Assembly (NCBI GenBank): GCA_934725855.1
Contig: CAKVCL010000001.1
Span: forward strand, 239,944 to 303,943
Direction: 5' to 3'
DNA: 64,000 nt
Source of the DNA: an uncultured Cellulosilyticum sp.
Lineage (GTDB): Bacteria; Bacillota; Clostridia; Lachnospirales; Cellulosilyticaceae
Position 1 is the stretch's first letter; each line of letters starts with the position of its first letter. Under the pieces are notes generated by a model. It was not told where the DNA came from, ran no database searches, and was given only the letters and a program-made list of their open reading frames with translations. Both the position numbers and the translations under genes were made by a program. Positions 27,324 through 36,795 of this stretch are shown one piece after another.

Positions 27324-30221
27324 TTATACACTTGTTTTTTCATTAAATGGGGTTTGTGCTTCTTCTACTGCTTGAGCATTTCCAAAAACGCAATATTGGT
27401 TTTCTGCCATACAACTTCTAATCATTGGGGCAAATCCTCTCAGCACATCCACATTGGTTTCAAAAAGTTCATCTCTCGTTTTTTGAAGCTCTTCTTTTTG
27501 AATAGCCATTAATGCGTAAATTTGACCTGTTTTTCCTTCAGATGCAGGTGTAAATGGGAAATCCATTTGACTGATTGTTCCAATTAGATATTGAAGCTGT
27601 TCACGCTCCGTAAGTTGTAAGTTTTCAATAAAATCCGCCACTTCACGATAAATGGTTAATGTTTGATCTAAGTTAGGATCACGATAAGATACAAAAAACA
27701 TATTTCCACTTCTTCTAAAATCACAGAAGCAGCCATAGGCCCCATTTTGTACACGCACTCTCGTCCATAGGTAACCCATTGATAAAATGCTTTTAAGCAT
27801 TTGAAGCCCCCCATGATAATGATATCCTAACGCCTTAAAATTGTAACCTGCTGCCACATAATTCACATTACTTGGGTAAATCAATGCTTCTTGTTCCTTT
27901 GTAATATGAAATGCACTATTTAATGATTCAACTTTAGCCGTTGGTATTTGAGCCACTTCTTTTTGTGTGATCCTAATGACTTTTTCCATCTCATCTGAAT
28001 CCACTGTAATCCCTACCGTTATTCTTTCTCGATTTGCTAAAAACGCATAAGCTTCTTTTAAATGTACAATCATCTCATCTTGTACTTTATCCCAATTTTT
28101 TTCAACATCACATACAAAATGATAAAACGTTAGACCTCTTGCTTTTTCTTCAAAATCCTCTGCTGGGGATAAATGAGCAAGTAATCGACCATATGCAACG
28201 CGATGCCCTTCTCCACTAATGGATGCTTCCATAAGCGCTTTCATTTCACGAATAATTTCAAGCATACGCCCTTTATTTTCAAATAGTGTATTTACTAGAA
28301 CTTCTCGCATCAGTCCAACTTGTTCACATACTTCACCAAGCAATGCTTTAGATTGAATAGAGAAAATTGGTAAATACGTGTCTTGTTTCATATGATTCAA
28401 TGCTTGAATATGATAACCCATACTTCCAATATGCTCATCCATATAACTTGAAAGGGCTTCATAGCGATAATGCTTTGTATCTAGTTTTCCAAGCATGCCT
28501 ACAATCATTCCCAGATAAGGGACATATTTATCCTCAATCCCTTTTAACTCGATGTGCCAGTTAATATAAGCGATCTTATTCGTAAAGATTGGACTGATCA
28601 CATATTGTTGACCCTCTACTTGACGGGTTTCAAAAGTTGGATACTTAGCTTCTCTTCTTAAATCTTCACGTTTTAATAGTGGAATACATTCAATTGCTTC
28701 TTTAGAATCTTCTTTTTCTTGAAAAGCATTAAAAGCCTTTGTTTCTTCAATCAAAGTGTTTAATGCTTCTTCACTTAAACTTGCTTTATAGGCAGCCAGC
28801 TTTTTAGTTACCTCTTCTTCCATTTCCTTTTCTAAACCTATTTTAGGATAAAGTGCGACTTTACTTCCATGGGTATTGCCCAGTAAATACTTTTGAATGA
28901 GCTTCTTATAATAGTCCTCCCCTTCTGCTTTAAGGGTTTCTAATGCCTTTTCATACTCTAAATAAATAAATGGAGAAGCTTCATGAATCCAACTCTTCAT
29001 TGCAGCTAGGGCATAAAAGAGTCCTTTTGAATAGCCACTTGCATCACTTTCACGCATTTCAAATTCTTTGACTTGAAGGGCCCCTTTAACTAAATGCTCT
29101 GGCAAACCTTCTTTAGCATACTGACTAAGAATCTCATAAACGATTTCATAAAAACGGGCTTCTTTTTCTGGCGCTACATTTTTAGCCACGACGCTAAAGA
29201 TCGGTTGTTTGAGATGTGTTTGGAAAGCACCATAAACATCTTCTCCAATTCCTTCTGCAATCAACGCTTTTTTGAGTGGTGAAGCAGGAGTATCCAATAA
29301 AACATACTCTAAAATAGACATGCCTAACATGGTTTGCCTGTTGACAATTTCATCTACAACAAAGTTATAGGATAAAAATAATCCATTTTCTTTTCCTTCA
29401 GTCGCCGAATAATAACTTTTATGTTCGATTATTTGACTAAATGGCGCTTGCTTTTTAATCTCGCTATGAATCTCTAAATAATCAAATTTTGAAAGATACT
29501 CTTTATCAATATATTCCAAGGTTTCTTTAGGATCCATGTCTCCATATAAACAAATATAACTATTGGATGGATGATAATATGTTTTATGAAACTCAATAAA
29601 TTGCTCATAGCTTAATGAAGGAATATCTTTAGGGGCACCCCCTGATTCATTGCCATAAGTTGTATCAGGGAAAAGAGTTTCTTTAATGAGTCTAAAACCG
29701 ATTTCTTCTGGAGATGAAAAAGCCCCTTTCATTTCATTATAAACAACCCCTTTATATTCAATAGGGTCTTCTGGTTTTTCAATATGATAACGCCAACCTT
29801 CCTGCATCATAATTTCCTTTTGTTTATAAATATTAGGAAAAAATACGGCATCTAGATAAACATCCATTAAGTTATGAAAATCTTTATCATTTTGGCTAGA
29901 TATTGGATAAAGCGTTTTATCTGGATAAGTCATCGCATTTAAATACGTATTGAGTGAGCCTTTAGCTAGCTCCACAAAGGGATCTTTTAATGGATATTTT
30001 TGAGAACCACATAATACAGAATGCTCAATAATATGAGCAACTCCTGTACTATCAGATGGTGGCGTACGAAATCCAATACAGAAACTTTTATGTGGGTCTT
30101 TATTAGACATGAGTAAAATCTTTGCTTTTGTTTTCTCATGTATATAAATCGTTGATTCGCAGTCGATTTCTTTTATATATTTTGCTTCTTGTAATAAATA
30201 ATTTTTAATTGGATATGACAC
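27324..30221 (-). CDS. M16C family insulinase-type metallopeptidase
   Basis: Zinc peptidase of the presequence-protease group (M16C), a clamshell of four similar domains that degrades peptides in a closed chamber. The inverted zinc motif HIIEH is at residues 63-67, and the distal Glu is in YNEMKGAFSSPEE near 140. The two-domain repeat and the C-terminal DFRRSGNMFFVSYRDPNL segment match M16C. 965 residues is normal. The start is a GTG (30219-30221) with AGGAGG 7 bases upstream. It is a single-gene transcript with its own terminator. The natural substrate in Clostridia is not known. Confidence 0.95.
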   Translation of the reverse strand: MSYPIKNYLLQEAKYIKEIDCESTIYIHEKTKAKILLMSNKDPHKSFCIGFRTPPSDSTGVAHIIEHSVLCGSQKYPLKDPFVELAKGSLNTYLNAMTYPDKTLYPISSQNDKDFHNLMDVYLDAVFFPNIYKQKEIMMQEGWRYHIEKPEDPIEYKGVVYNEMKGAFSSPEEIGFRLIKETLFPDTTYGNESGGAPKDIPSLSYEQFIEFHKTYYHPSNSYICLYGDMDPKETLEYIDKEYLSKFDYLEIHSEIKKQAPFSQIIEHKSYYSATEGKENGLFLSYNFVVDEIVNRQTMLGMSILEYVLLDTPASPLKKALIAEGIGEDVYGAFQTHLKQPIFSVVAKNVAPEKEARFYEIVYEILSQYAKEGLPEHLVKGALQVKEFEMRESDASGYSKGLFYALAAMKSWIHEASPFIYLEYEKALETLKAEGEDYYKKLIQKYLLGNTHGSKVALYPKIGLEKEMEEEVTKKLAAYKASLSEEALNTLIEETKAFNAFQEKEDSKEAIECIPLLKREDLRREAKYPTFETRQVEGQQYVISPIFTNKIAYINWHIELKGIEDKYVPYLGMIVGMLGKLDTKHYRYEALSSYMDEHIGSMGYHIQALNHMKQDTYLPIFSIQSKALLGEVCEQVGLMREVLVNTLFENKGRMLEIIREMKALMEASISGEGHRVAYGRLLAHLSPAEDFEEKARGLTFYHFVCDVEKNWDKVQDEMIVHLKEAYAFLANRERITVGITVDSDEMEKVIRITQKEVAQIPTAKVESLNSAFHITKEQEALIYPSNVNYVAAGYNFKALGYHYHGGLQMLKSILSMGYLWTRVRVQNGAYGCFCDFRRSGNMFFVSYRDPNLDQTLTIYREVADFIENLQLTEREQLQYLIGTISQMDFPFTPASEGKTGQIYALMAIQKEELQKTRDELFETNVDVLRGFAPMIRSCMAENQYCVFGNAQAVEEAQTPFNEKTSV

Positions 30222-30380
30222 GCTTATTCCTCCTATTTCATTATTACTTTCATTTACATTCCTTTTTTATAAGATCAAATTTTATTACACCAAATTATTA
30301 TTGCACAACAATATAATTATAAACTCTTACTATTTTTTTGTCCACGCTGCCCCATCATTCATTATTATGCGTATTAAAGC

Positions 30381-30407
30381 AAAAAAAATAACACTCTCGT
30401 GTTATTT
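30381..30407 (-). terminator. Terminator after the coaD-linked coiled-coil gene
   Basis: AAATAACAC and GTGTTATTT pair with a GAGA-type loop and are followed by eight T on the minus strand. It lies 5 bases past the stop of the coiled-coil gene and ends the long recG-rsmD-coaD transcript. Confidence 0.9.
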
Positions 30408-30411
30408 CTCT

Positions 30412-30966
30412 TTAACCATTATAATTTTCATCCTGTTGCTCAATTTGAGCCCCCATCTCCTTTAATTCTTGCCTATTATCATAGACTTCTCGGAGCATAT
30501 CTGTAATATAAGATTCAAATTGTTGCACTTCCTGATGAATGGATTCTAATGTGAATTTGAGACGTTGTTCTACATCTTTGCAAGTATCTTGTGCATAAGC
30601 AACGGCTCCCATATGCATTTGCTTGGCATCTTCTTTCGCTGTCGCAATAATATGTTCTGCCCTTTCCTTTGCAAATTCTGTAATCTGATCTTTTTCAATC
30701 ATCATTTGCATTTGCTCACGCGCTTCTTCCCGAATCACGTGAGCTTCTTTTTGTGCCTCATCAATGATTTTATTTCTTTCCTCAACAATCCAAACAGATT
30801 GCTGCACTTCTGTTGGTAATTTTAACCGAATATCTCTTATGATTTCGATCATCTCGTCTTTATCAATTGCAACTTTCCCAGATAAGAAATTGGTTTTACC
30901 CTCTTCTATTAGGTCTTCTAATTGATCTAATAAAACAGCAATTTCACCACATCTTGCACTCTCCAC
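30412..30966 (-). CDS. Coiled-coil protein found next to coaD (ATPase-subunit-like annotation)
   Basis: Mostly helical, with heptad-like patterns from residue 55 on (VEERNKIIDEAQKEAHVIRE, KERAEHIIATAKEDAKQM), resembling stalk or DivIVA-type coiled coils. Homologues in the same spot of clostridial genomes are often named ATPase, but no nucleotide-binding motif is present and the sequence does not support that. It starts at GTG (30964-30966) with GGAGGGG upstream and lies 3 bases after the coaD stop, so it is the last gene of that operon. A structural or division-related role is possible; unproven. Confidence 0.8.
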   Translation of the reverse strand: MESARCGEIAVLLDQLEDLIEEGKTNFLSGKVAIDKDEMIEIIRDIRLKLPTEVQQSVWIVEERNKIIDEAQKEAHVIREEAREQMQMMIEKDQITEFAKERAEHIIATAKEDAKQMHMGAVAYAQDTCKDVEQRLKFTLESIHQEVQQFESYITDMLREVYDNRQELKEMGAQIEQQDENYNG

Positions 30967-30969
30967 TGA

Positions 30970-31449
30970 TTACCCCTCCATCATTCTTATTTTTTTGGCA
31001 GCTGCTTCTGGCAACATCCATTCATACGCCCCATTAAAGCTGATCAGCTCTCTTACACTACTTGAAGAAATGCAAGCATATTCTGGCCTCGTCATTAAAA
31101 AAACAGTTTCCAATTCTGAATAAAGTTTTTTATTAATTTGTGCCATATTTTGTTCAACCTCAAAATCACTCATCGAGCGTAATCCTCTAAAAATCACCTC
31201 TGCTTGCCTCATTCTTGCATATTCTACTAATAGACCTGAAAAGCTATCTATTTCTATATTTTCAATTTCCTTTGTTGCTTCTCTAATCATTTCAATCCGT
31301 TCAGGAATGGTTAATAATCCTTTTGACTTACTGGGATTCACTAAAACAGCCACAATAAGCTTGTCCACTAACTTAGCAGAACGCTGTATTAAATCCAAAT
31401 GCCCTTTTGTTATTGGATCAAAACTTCCTGGATAAATGCCTATTTTCAC
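30970..31449 (-). CDS. coaD: Phosphopantetheine adenylyltransferase
   Basis: Transfers AMP to 4'-phosphopantetheine, the penultimate step of coenzyme A synthesis. The nucleotidyltransferase motif YPGSFDPITKGHLDLI lies at residues 6-21 (T/HxGH), the basic FRGLRSMSDFEVE near 88-100, and ISSSSVRELISF near 127. 159 residues is exactly typical. The start is GTG (31447-31449) with a GAGG upstream. It follows rsmD by 6 bases, the widespread rsmD-coaD pairing. Confidence 0.97.
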   Translation of the reverse strand: MKIGIYPGSFDPITKGHLDLIQRSAKLVDKLIVAVLVNPSKSKGLLTIPERIEMIREATKEIENIEIDSFSGLLVEYARMRQAEVIFRGLRSMSDFEVEQNMAQINKKLYSELETVFLMTRPEYACISSSSVRELISFNGAYEWMLPEAAAKKIRMMEG

Positions 31450-31455
31450 AGTGAT

Positions 31456-32004
31456 TTACCTCTTCTTTATAAAGCTTAATGTCGTTGTACGATACTGCTT
31501 TTCTTTCCATAATACCAAACTTTGAGGTAACTTTACAATACTATTTGTACTTCTTTCTAAAATGATATACCCTGCTTCATTTAAAAGATTATTTTTTTCA
31601 ATGGCTTCTAAAATTCGATCAATTCCCTCTAATGCGTAAGGTGGATCTAAAAAAATAATGTCAAATACCTCATGATTTCTTCCTAACATTCCAATTGACT
31701 CTAAAACATTTTTCCCTATTACCTTGGCATTAGCTGTCAGTTTCGTTTTTTCTAAATTACTTTTAATACAAGCTAAAGCCTTTTCCCCTTGATCAACAAA
31801 GACAGCTCGCTTTGCTCCTCTACTAAGACTTTCAATGCCAATGGCACCACTTCCACTAAATAAATCTAAAAACTCACACTCTGGTAAATCGAATGCAATC
31901 ATATTAAATAAAGTTTCTTTAATACGATCAGTCGTCGGTCTTGTTTCCATGCCTTCAGGCGCCATTAAATGGGTTCCTCGACATTTGCCACTAATTACTC
32001 TCAC
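31456..32004 (-). CDS. rsmD: 16S rRNA (guanine-966-N2)-methyltransferase
   Basis: SAM-dependent methylation of G966 of 16S rRNA. The N-terminal RVISGKCRGTHL and RPTTDRIKETLFNMI (near residue 22-36) are RsmD signatures; the SAM loop LDLFSGSGAIGIESLSRGA lies near 45-63 and the catalytic DPPYALEG near 117. 182 residues is typical. The start is GTG (32002-32004) behind GGAGGAAG. It sits between recG and coaD on one transcript. Confidence 0.96.
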   Translation of the reverse strand: MRVISGKCRGTHLMAPEGMETRPTTDRIKETLFNMIAFDLPECEFLDLFSGSGAIGIESLSRGAKRAVFVDQGEKALACIKSNLEKTKLTANAKVIGKNVLESIGMLGRNHEVFDIIFLDPPYALEGIDRILEAIEKNNLLNEAGYIILERSTNSIVKLPQSLVLWKEKQYRTTTLSFIKKR

Positions 32005-32024
32005 TTTTCTTCCTCCTTATGGGA

Positions 32025-34088
32025 TTATAATGCATTATGGAGCGACTCATTATTTAATCTTGCTTCCATCTCATTTAATAACTCTTGATGCTCCTTAAAG
32101 CTTAAACTTGGGTCCATTTGAAGTAGTTGATTAACGCAAGCTTGTACTTCTTTTAATACTTTGACATCTGTATATAAATTAGCAATTTTCATTTCTGGTA
32201 AGCCATGTTGCTTGGTTCCAAAAAATTCTCCTGGTCCTCTTAACTTTAAGTCCGTTTCTGCAATCACAAAGCCATCTGTACTTTCTTCCATGATTTGAAG
32301 CCGCTTCTTGGTCACTTTGTTTTTAGAATCACTTACTAAGATGCAGTAGGATTGATGTTTGCCACGTCCCACACGCCCTCTAAGCTGATGTAACTGCGCA
32401 AGACCAAAGCGTTCCGCATTTTCAATTAAAATAATCGTTGAATTCGGCACATTAACCCCAACTTCAATAACCGTTGTAGATACCAAAATCTTTGTTTCAT
32501 TTCGCATAAACTGTGCCATAATTTCATTTTTCTGCTTTGGCTTCATCTTACCATGTAAATAGGCCATTGGAATCTCAGTAAATACCTGAGTTCTGAGATA
32601 TTCTGTATAATCGATCACATTACGAAGCTCGCTATTTCTCTCATTCTCTTCAACCATCGGGCAAATAATATAGCATTGTCTGCCTTCATGGATTTGCTTT
32701 TCAATAAAGCGATAAATTCTTGGATGATAATCCGAGCTTACTGCATTGGTTTTAATAGGCTGACGTCCTGGTGGTAATTCATCAATAATCGAAATATCCA
32801 TATCTCCATATAAAATAAGAGCTAATGTTCTTGGAATCGGTGTCGCTGTCATAACCATCACATCTGGAATGGTGCCCTTTTCCGTCAATTTAAGACGCTG
32901 GCGAACCCCAAAGCGATGCTGCTCATCCGTAATGACTAATCCAAGTTTAGGAATTTCCACATTATCTTCAATGAGCGCATGTGTTCCAACCACAATCTGA
33001 ACGCTCCCTTCCTTTAACGCTTTTAGTAGCTCTCTTTTTTGCTTAGCGGTAGTTGAACCCGTTAAAAGACCTACTTCAATTCCAAAAGGTTTCATGATTT
33101 CAGAAATAAACTCAAAATGTTGAACCACTAGGACTTCTGTAGGTGCCATTAATGCCCCTTGAAACCCATCTTTAACGGCTAAAAATAATGAAATGGCTGC
33201 AATAACCGTTTTTCCTGACCCTACATCGCCTTGTACTAAACGATTCATCGCATAAGGGCTTTTCATATCCTTTACAATTTCCCGCATCACCCTTTTTTGA
33301 GCGCCTGTTAATTCAAACGGTAAAATCTCCATAAATGAACTTAACTCAGGTGTTACGTGATGTGCAATACCTAAAAGCTTTTTAGCAAAATCAGCTTTTA
33401 ATTGGTATAAAGAAAGTTGTAACATAAAAAGTTCCTCAAATACAAGCCGCTTTCTTGCATTAAAGAAATCCTCACTATCTTTTGGAAAATGAATGCCTTG
33501 CAAAGCGTCTTTTTTGTCTATCAAACCATATTGCTTCCTAACATGTTCTGGCAGTTGGTCTTCTACACTTGGTAAAACTTCCTTTAAACACGTTTCGATT
33601 AAATGCCTTATTACCTTTTGAGAAAGTTTAGCCGTCGTCGGGTAAATAGGGGTGATCTTTGCAACGGTTCCTAAAGCCTGACCATCCACCACTTTTTGAT
33701 ATTCTGGTGACTCCATTTCATGATAACCATATTTATGTTTTACCTTACCATAAAACAAGTAGGATTCTCCCAATTTAAAATGATTCTTCATGTAAGCTTG
33801 ACCAAAAAAAGTAATCATCAATTGCCCCGTTTCATCCTTTACTCTAAAATTGACAATAATCTTATTTCCTTTTTTACTAAGTTGAGGCATACTACATACT
33901 TTAGCTAAAATGTTATTGGCTTCATCTAATTGGCACTCCTCAATGGATACCAATTTTCTACGGTCTTCGTACTCTCTTGGATAATGTTCAATCATATCCT
34001 TTAATGTATGAATGCCTAGTTTAGCTAGCTTATCGCCTACCTTCTCGCCTACTCCTTTGAGTTCATATATAGAATCCATAAGCTCCAT
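32025..34088 (-). CDS. recG: ATP-dependent DNA helicase RecG
   Basis: Remodels stalled replication forks and recombination junctions. The N-terminal wedge (OB-fold) domain spans about residues 60-150. The SF2 helicase core follows: RLVQGDVGSGKTVIAAISLF near 275, DEQHRFG near 382 (DExH box), TATPIPRTLAL near 408, and late motifs LHQLRGRVGRG near 585. 687 residues is normal (E. coli 693). AGGAGG precedes the ATG by 7 bases. A terminator separates it from fakA upstream. Confidence 0.97.
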   Translation of the reverse strand: MELMDSIYELKGVGEKVGDKLAKLGIHTLKDMIEHYPREYEDRRKLVSIEECQLDEANNILAKVCSMPQLSKKGNKIIVNFRVKDETGQLMITFFGQAYMKNHFKLGESYLFYGKVKHKYGYHEMESPEYQKVVDGQALGTVAKITPIYPTTAKLSQKVIRHLIETCLKEVLPSVEDQLPEHVRKQYGLIDKKDALQGIHFPKDSEDFFNARKRLVFEELFMLQLSLYQLKADFAKKLLGIAHHVTPELSSFMEILPFELTGAQKRVMREIVKDMKSPYAMNRLVQGDVGSGKTVIAAISLFLAVKDGFQGALMAPTEVLVVQHFEFISEIMKPFGIEVGLLTGSTTAKQKRELLKALKEGSVQIVVGTHALIEDNVEIPKLGLVITDEQHRFGVRQRLKLTEKGTIPDVMVMTATPIPRTLALILYGDMDISIIDELPPGRQPIKTNAVSSDYHPRIYRFIEKQIHEGRQCYIICPMVEENERNSELRNVIDYTEYLRTQVFTEIPMAYLHGKMKPKQKNEIMAQFMRNETKILVSTTVIEVGVNVPNSTIILIENAERFGLAQLHQLRGRVGRGKHQSYCILVSDSKNKVTKKRLQIMEESTDGFVIAETDLKLRGPGEFFGTKQHGLPEMKIANLYTDVKVLKEVQACVNQLLQMDPSLSFKEHQELLNEMEARLNNESLHNAL

Positions 34089-34151
34089 TTGACCGCCTCC
34101 TTTCTACAATTAATCGCTAAAATGATCTGCCCTCAAAATTTTTAACCAATA

Positions 34152-34185
34152 AAATAGGCAATCCAACCAGCTCGGACTGCCTATT
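34152..34185 (-). terminator. Terminator after fakA
   Basis: AATAGGCAGTCC and GGATTGCCTATT pair with one mismatch around a 9-base loop, followed by TTTTATT on the minus strand. It lies 11 bases past the fakA stop. Confidence 0.8.
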
Positions 34186-34196
34186 GTGTCGTTTAT

Positions 34197-35858
34197 TTAT
34201 TCTGCAGAAATCATAAAATAGTAAACAGGTTGTTTGCCATCATATAATTCAATATCTGCATCCTTGAAAATGCTTTCGGCATCTTCTCTGTAGCTTTCGG
34301 CAACTTCTTCAGTGATTCCCTCACCATAATAAACGGTTACGACTTCTGCCTCTTGATTCATTTTCTTAAGTAATTCATTGTAAGTTTGCTTAAGGTCTTT
34401 ATGGTGTACAACAATGCGTCCTTCTAACATGCCTAAATATTCACCTTCAATAATATTTTCACCTTCTAAAGTCGTATCTCTTACTGCTATTGTAATTTGT
34501 GCAGTTTGTACACCAGAAACCGCTTCTTTCATTTCATCCAATAAGCCTTCCATGTCGTCTGGTGAACCATTATCTTGTGCAATCATGGCTGCAATACCTT
34601 GTGGCATAGTAGTCGTTGGAAGCACATAAACCTTTGTCTCTTCTTCAATAGCAGCTGCTTGTTCTGCTGCTAAAATAATATTTTTATTATTAGGCAAAAC
34701 AATAACCTTTTCAGCATGACAAGCTTTAATAGCTTCTAAAATATCCTCTGTGCTAGGATTCATGGTTTGCCCACCCTCGATCACTTGTGTTGCACCAAGG
34801 CTTGTCATAATTTCTGCAATGCCACTACCTGCTGCAATAGAAACCACACCTAATGCTGCTTTAGGTTCATCTACTTTAACTTCTTTCTTTTCTTCACCTG
34901 TAAAAATAGAAGAATGCTGCTCTCTCATATTTTCAATCTTCATATTATGAAGGGCACCAATTTCAAGTGCTTTTTGAAGGGCAAGCCCTGGATTATCTGT
35001 ATGCACATGAACTTTAACATATTCCTCATCAGCTACAACAACAATGCTATCTCCAATACTTTCTAAATAAGCTTTAAATTCACTTTCATCAAAGTTTTCA
35101 TCATGGTCACGGCTTGCAATAAATTCTGTACAATAACCAAATGTGATATCTTCTGTATTAAAGTTTTTAAGTGCTGCAAACGCTTCATCATTACGTGTCA
35201 CAGATGGTTTTTTAATTTCAATCTGTAAATTTTCAATAATGATACGAGCAGCTCCTTCTAAAATACAAAGTAAGCCTTGTCCGCCTGCATCTACAACGCC
35301 TGCTTCTTTTAAAACAGGTAACATATCAGGTGTTTTATGCAGTATTTCATATCCATGTTTTAAAACACTTTCAATGAATACATTAATATCAGAAGTTTCT
35401 AAACTCATTTCTAAAGCTTTTATTGCAATCTCTCTGGCAACAGTTAAAATTGTACCTTCTTTAGGCTTCATAACTGCTTTATAAGCTGTATCGACTCCTT
35501 TTTGAAAAGCATTGGCTAAAATAACTGTATCAATAGCCTCTCCATTTTCATCGGCTTCAATGATTCCTTTAGAAAATCCTCGTACAAGTTGAGATAAAAT
35601 AACGCCTGAGTTTCCTCTTGCACCTCTTAAAGAACCATTTGCTGCTGCTTTTACAACAGAAGTATAGCTAACTGTTTGAACAGCCTCTACTTCTTTTGCT
35701 GCTGACATAATCGTAAGTGACATGTTTGTCCCTGTATCCCCATCCGGAACAGGGAATACATTCATCTCATTTACCATTTGCTTTTTCTCATCTAAAGCTG
35801 CTGCACCTGCAACAAACATTGCTTGGAGCTGCTTTGCATCTATATTCTTTACTTCCAC
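34197..35858 (-). CDS. fakA: DhaL/Dak2-domain kinase, FakA (YloV) type
   Basis: Relative of fatty acid kinase FakA, which phosphorylates exogenous fatty acids presented by a FakB (DegV) protein. The N-terminal DhaL domain (residues ~1-200) has the ADP/Mg site NVFPVPDGDTGTNMS near 28 and GNSGVILSQLVRG near 82. A central domain and a C-terminal Dak1/DegV-like domain (VLPNNKNIILAAEQAAAIEE near 390) follow, giving 553 residues as expected. GTG start (35856-35858) with AGGAGG 7 bases upstream. The order asp23-fakA matches Bacillus yloU-yloV. No fakB gene is in the window. Confidence 0.92.
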   Translation of the reverse strand: MEVKNIDAKQLQAMFVAGAAALDEKKQMVNEMNVFPVPDGDTGTNMSLTIMSAAKEVEAVQTVSYTSVVKAAANGSLRGARGNSGVILSQLVRGFSKGIIEADENGEAIDTVILANAFQKGVDTAYKAVMKPKEGTILTVAREIAIKALEMSLETSDINVFIESVLKHGYEILHKTPDMLPVLKEAGVVDAGGQGLLCILEGAARIIIENLQIEIKKPSVTRNDEAFAALKNFNTEDITFGYCTEFIASRDHDENFDESEFKAYLESIGDSIVVVADEEYVKVHVHTDNPGLALQKALEIGALHNMKIENMREQHSSIFTGEEKKEVKVDEPKAALGVVSIAAGSGIAEIMTSLGATQVIEGGQTMNPSTEDILEAIKACHAEKVIVLPNNKNIILAAEQAAAIEEETKVYVLPTTTMPQGIAAMIAQDNGSPDDMEGLLDEMKEAVSGVQTAQITIAVRDTTLEGENIIEGEYLGMLEGRIVVHHKDLKQTYNELLKKMNQEAEVVTVYYGEGITEEVAESYREDAESIFKDADIELYDGKQPVYYFMISAE

Positions 35859-35894
35859 TTTTATGCCTCCTCAAACCCTAAGGTTCTTCTACCC

Positions 35895-36254
35895 TTATTC
35901 TTTATCTACACGCACACCTTCTACGAAGATTCTAATACTTTCTACTTCAATCCCAAGTGTTTCTTTTACTTTGTACTTTACCGTACTCGTTAAATTATCC
36001 GCAATAGCTGAAATCTTGGTTCCATATTCTACGATAACATGAAAGTCAATATTTGCTTTATTGTCATGTAAACGTACAGCAATTCCTTTTGTCAAACTTT
36101 CACCTTTTAAAAGTTGCACGATACCATCTTTTACATTTCTTGCAGCCATACCAACAACACCATAACATTCCATTGCTGTCATCCCACTCATTTGTGCAAC
36201 AACTTCTTCATTGATGATTATATGTCCAAATTCATTTGTAAATTTACTTGGCAT
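35895..36254 (-). CDS. Asp23/Gls24 family protein (YloU-like)
   Basis: Small alkaline-shock/Gls24 type envelope-stress protein. The conserved core GHIIINEEVVAQMSGMTAMECYGVVGM appears as the segments IIINEEVVAQMSG (near residue 12) and CYGVVGMA (near 30), and VNVEYGTKI is represented by FHVIVEYGTKISA near 71. 119 residues is typical. Function is poorly defined; the staphylococcal member binds the membrane through a partner. AGGAGG precedes the ATG. Co-transcription with fakA is likely (36-base gap). Confidence 0.93.
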   Translation of the reverse strand: MPSKFTNEFGHIIINEEVVAQMSGMTAMECYGVVGMAARNVKDGIVQLLKGESLTKGIAVRLHDNKANIDFHVIVEYGTKISAIADNLTSTVKYKVKETLGIEVESIRIFVEGVRVDKE

Positions 36255-36306
36255 AAATAGACCTCCTTATCTAGTCCATACTCATTTCACTAAAAAATTT
36301 TATTTC

Positions 36307-36315
36307 ATTATATCA
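36307..36315 (-). promoter_or_regulatory. Extended -10 promoter of asp23-fakA
   Basis: TGATATAAT on the minus strand is an extended -10 element (TATAAT at 36307-36312) about 45 bases before the asp23-like start. No good -35 lies at the usual distance, which extended -10 promoters can tolerate. Confidence 0.5.
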
Positions 36316-36417
36316 TATCTCACATTAACAAGGAAGTAGGTGAACCACTTTTTTCCTTTATACAATCAAGCATTCGCATTATATTTCAATGAAACAACAA
36401 AAAATATAATTGGATAC

Positions 36418-36446
36418 TTGCATTATACCCTTTTATCTGCTACAAT
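36418..36446 (+). promoter_or_regulatory. Promoter of rpmB
   Basis: TTGCAT (36418-36423), a 17-base spacer ending TGC and TACAAT (36441-36446) form an extended -10 promoter. The start near 36453 leaves a leader of about 38 bases carrying AAGGAGGTG. Confidence 0.75.
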
Positions 36447-36490
36447 AATCATTGTTATGTCACGGATTTAAAACAAGGAGGTGTTTCAAA

Positions 36491-36676
36491 ATGGCAAAAT
36501 GCGATATTTGTTCAAAAGACGTACATTTTGGTATTAAAGTTAGCCACTCTCATAGAAGATCTAACAAAATGTGGAAATCAAACGTTAGAAAAGTTAGAGT
36601 AAGTCAAAATGGAGCTGTTAAAACAATGAATGTTTGTACACGTTGCTTACGTTCAAACTTAGTAGCACGCGCTTAA
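36491..36676 (+). CDS. rpmB: Ribosomal protein bL28
   Basis: 61-residue protein of the 50S subunit. It begins MAKCDICSKDVHFGIKVSHS; the pair CDIC near residue 4 and CTRC near 50 form the zinc-binding C+ version of bL28. The ATG at 36491 is chosen because AAGGAGGTG lies 9 bases upstream; a TTG 39 bases earlier also opens the frame but has no ribosome site. It stands alone on plus with its own promoter and terminator, divergent from asp23-fakA. Confidence 0.98.
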   Translation: MAKCDICSKDVHFGIKVSHSHRRSNKMWKSNVRKVRVSQNGAVKTMNVCTRCLRSNLVARA

Positions 36677-36697
36677 TTTTATGCTTACTATTTATGG

Positions 36698-36730
36698 GCG
36701 ATCACTTGATGTGGTCGCTTTTTATTTTAT
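36698..36730 (+). terminator. Terminator of rpmB
   Basis: GCGATCAC and GTGGTCGC pair (one G-U) around TTGAT, followed by a T-rich run. It begins 21 bases after the rpmB stop. Confidence 0.85.
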
Positions 36731-36731
36731 C

Positions 36732-36779
36732 AAAAAAGAAGTGATTCTTAAGCATCAGCCTAAGAATCACTTCTTTTTT
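36732..36779 (-). terminator. Terminator after thiN (works on both strands)
   Basis: AAAAAAGAAGTGATTCTTA and TAAGAATCACTTCTTTTTT pair over 19 bases without mismatch around a 10-base loop. It closes the long minus-strand cluster and could back up the rpmB terminator on plus. Confidence 0.92.
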
Positions 36780-36795
36780 GATCATTTCTTTTCTA

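Noticed and set aside
35143..35484. Plus-strand 113-codon frame inside fakA
   Set aside because: It is antisense to the conserved DhaL-containing gene, with no ribosome site or recognisable domain.
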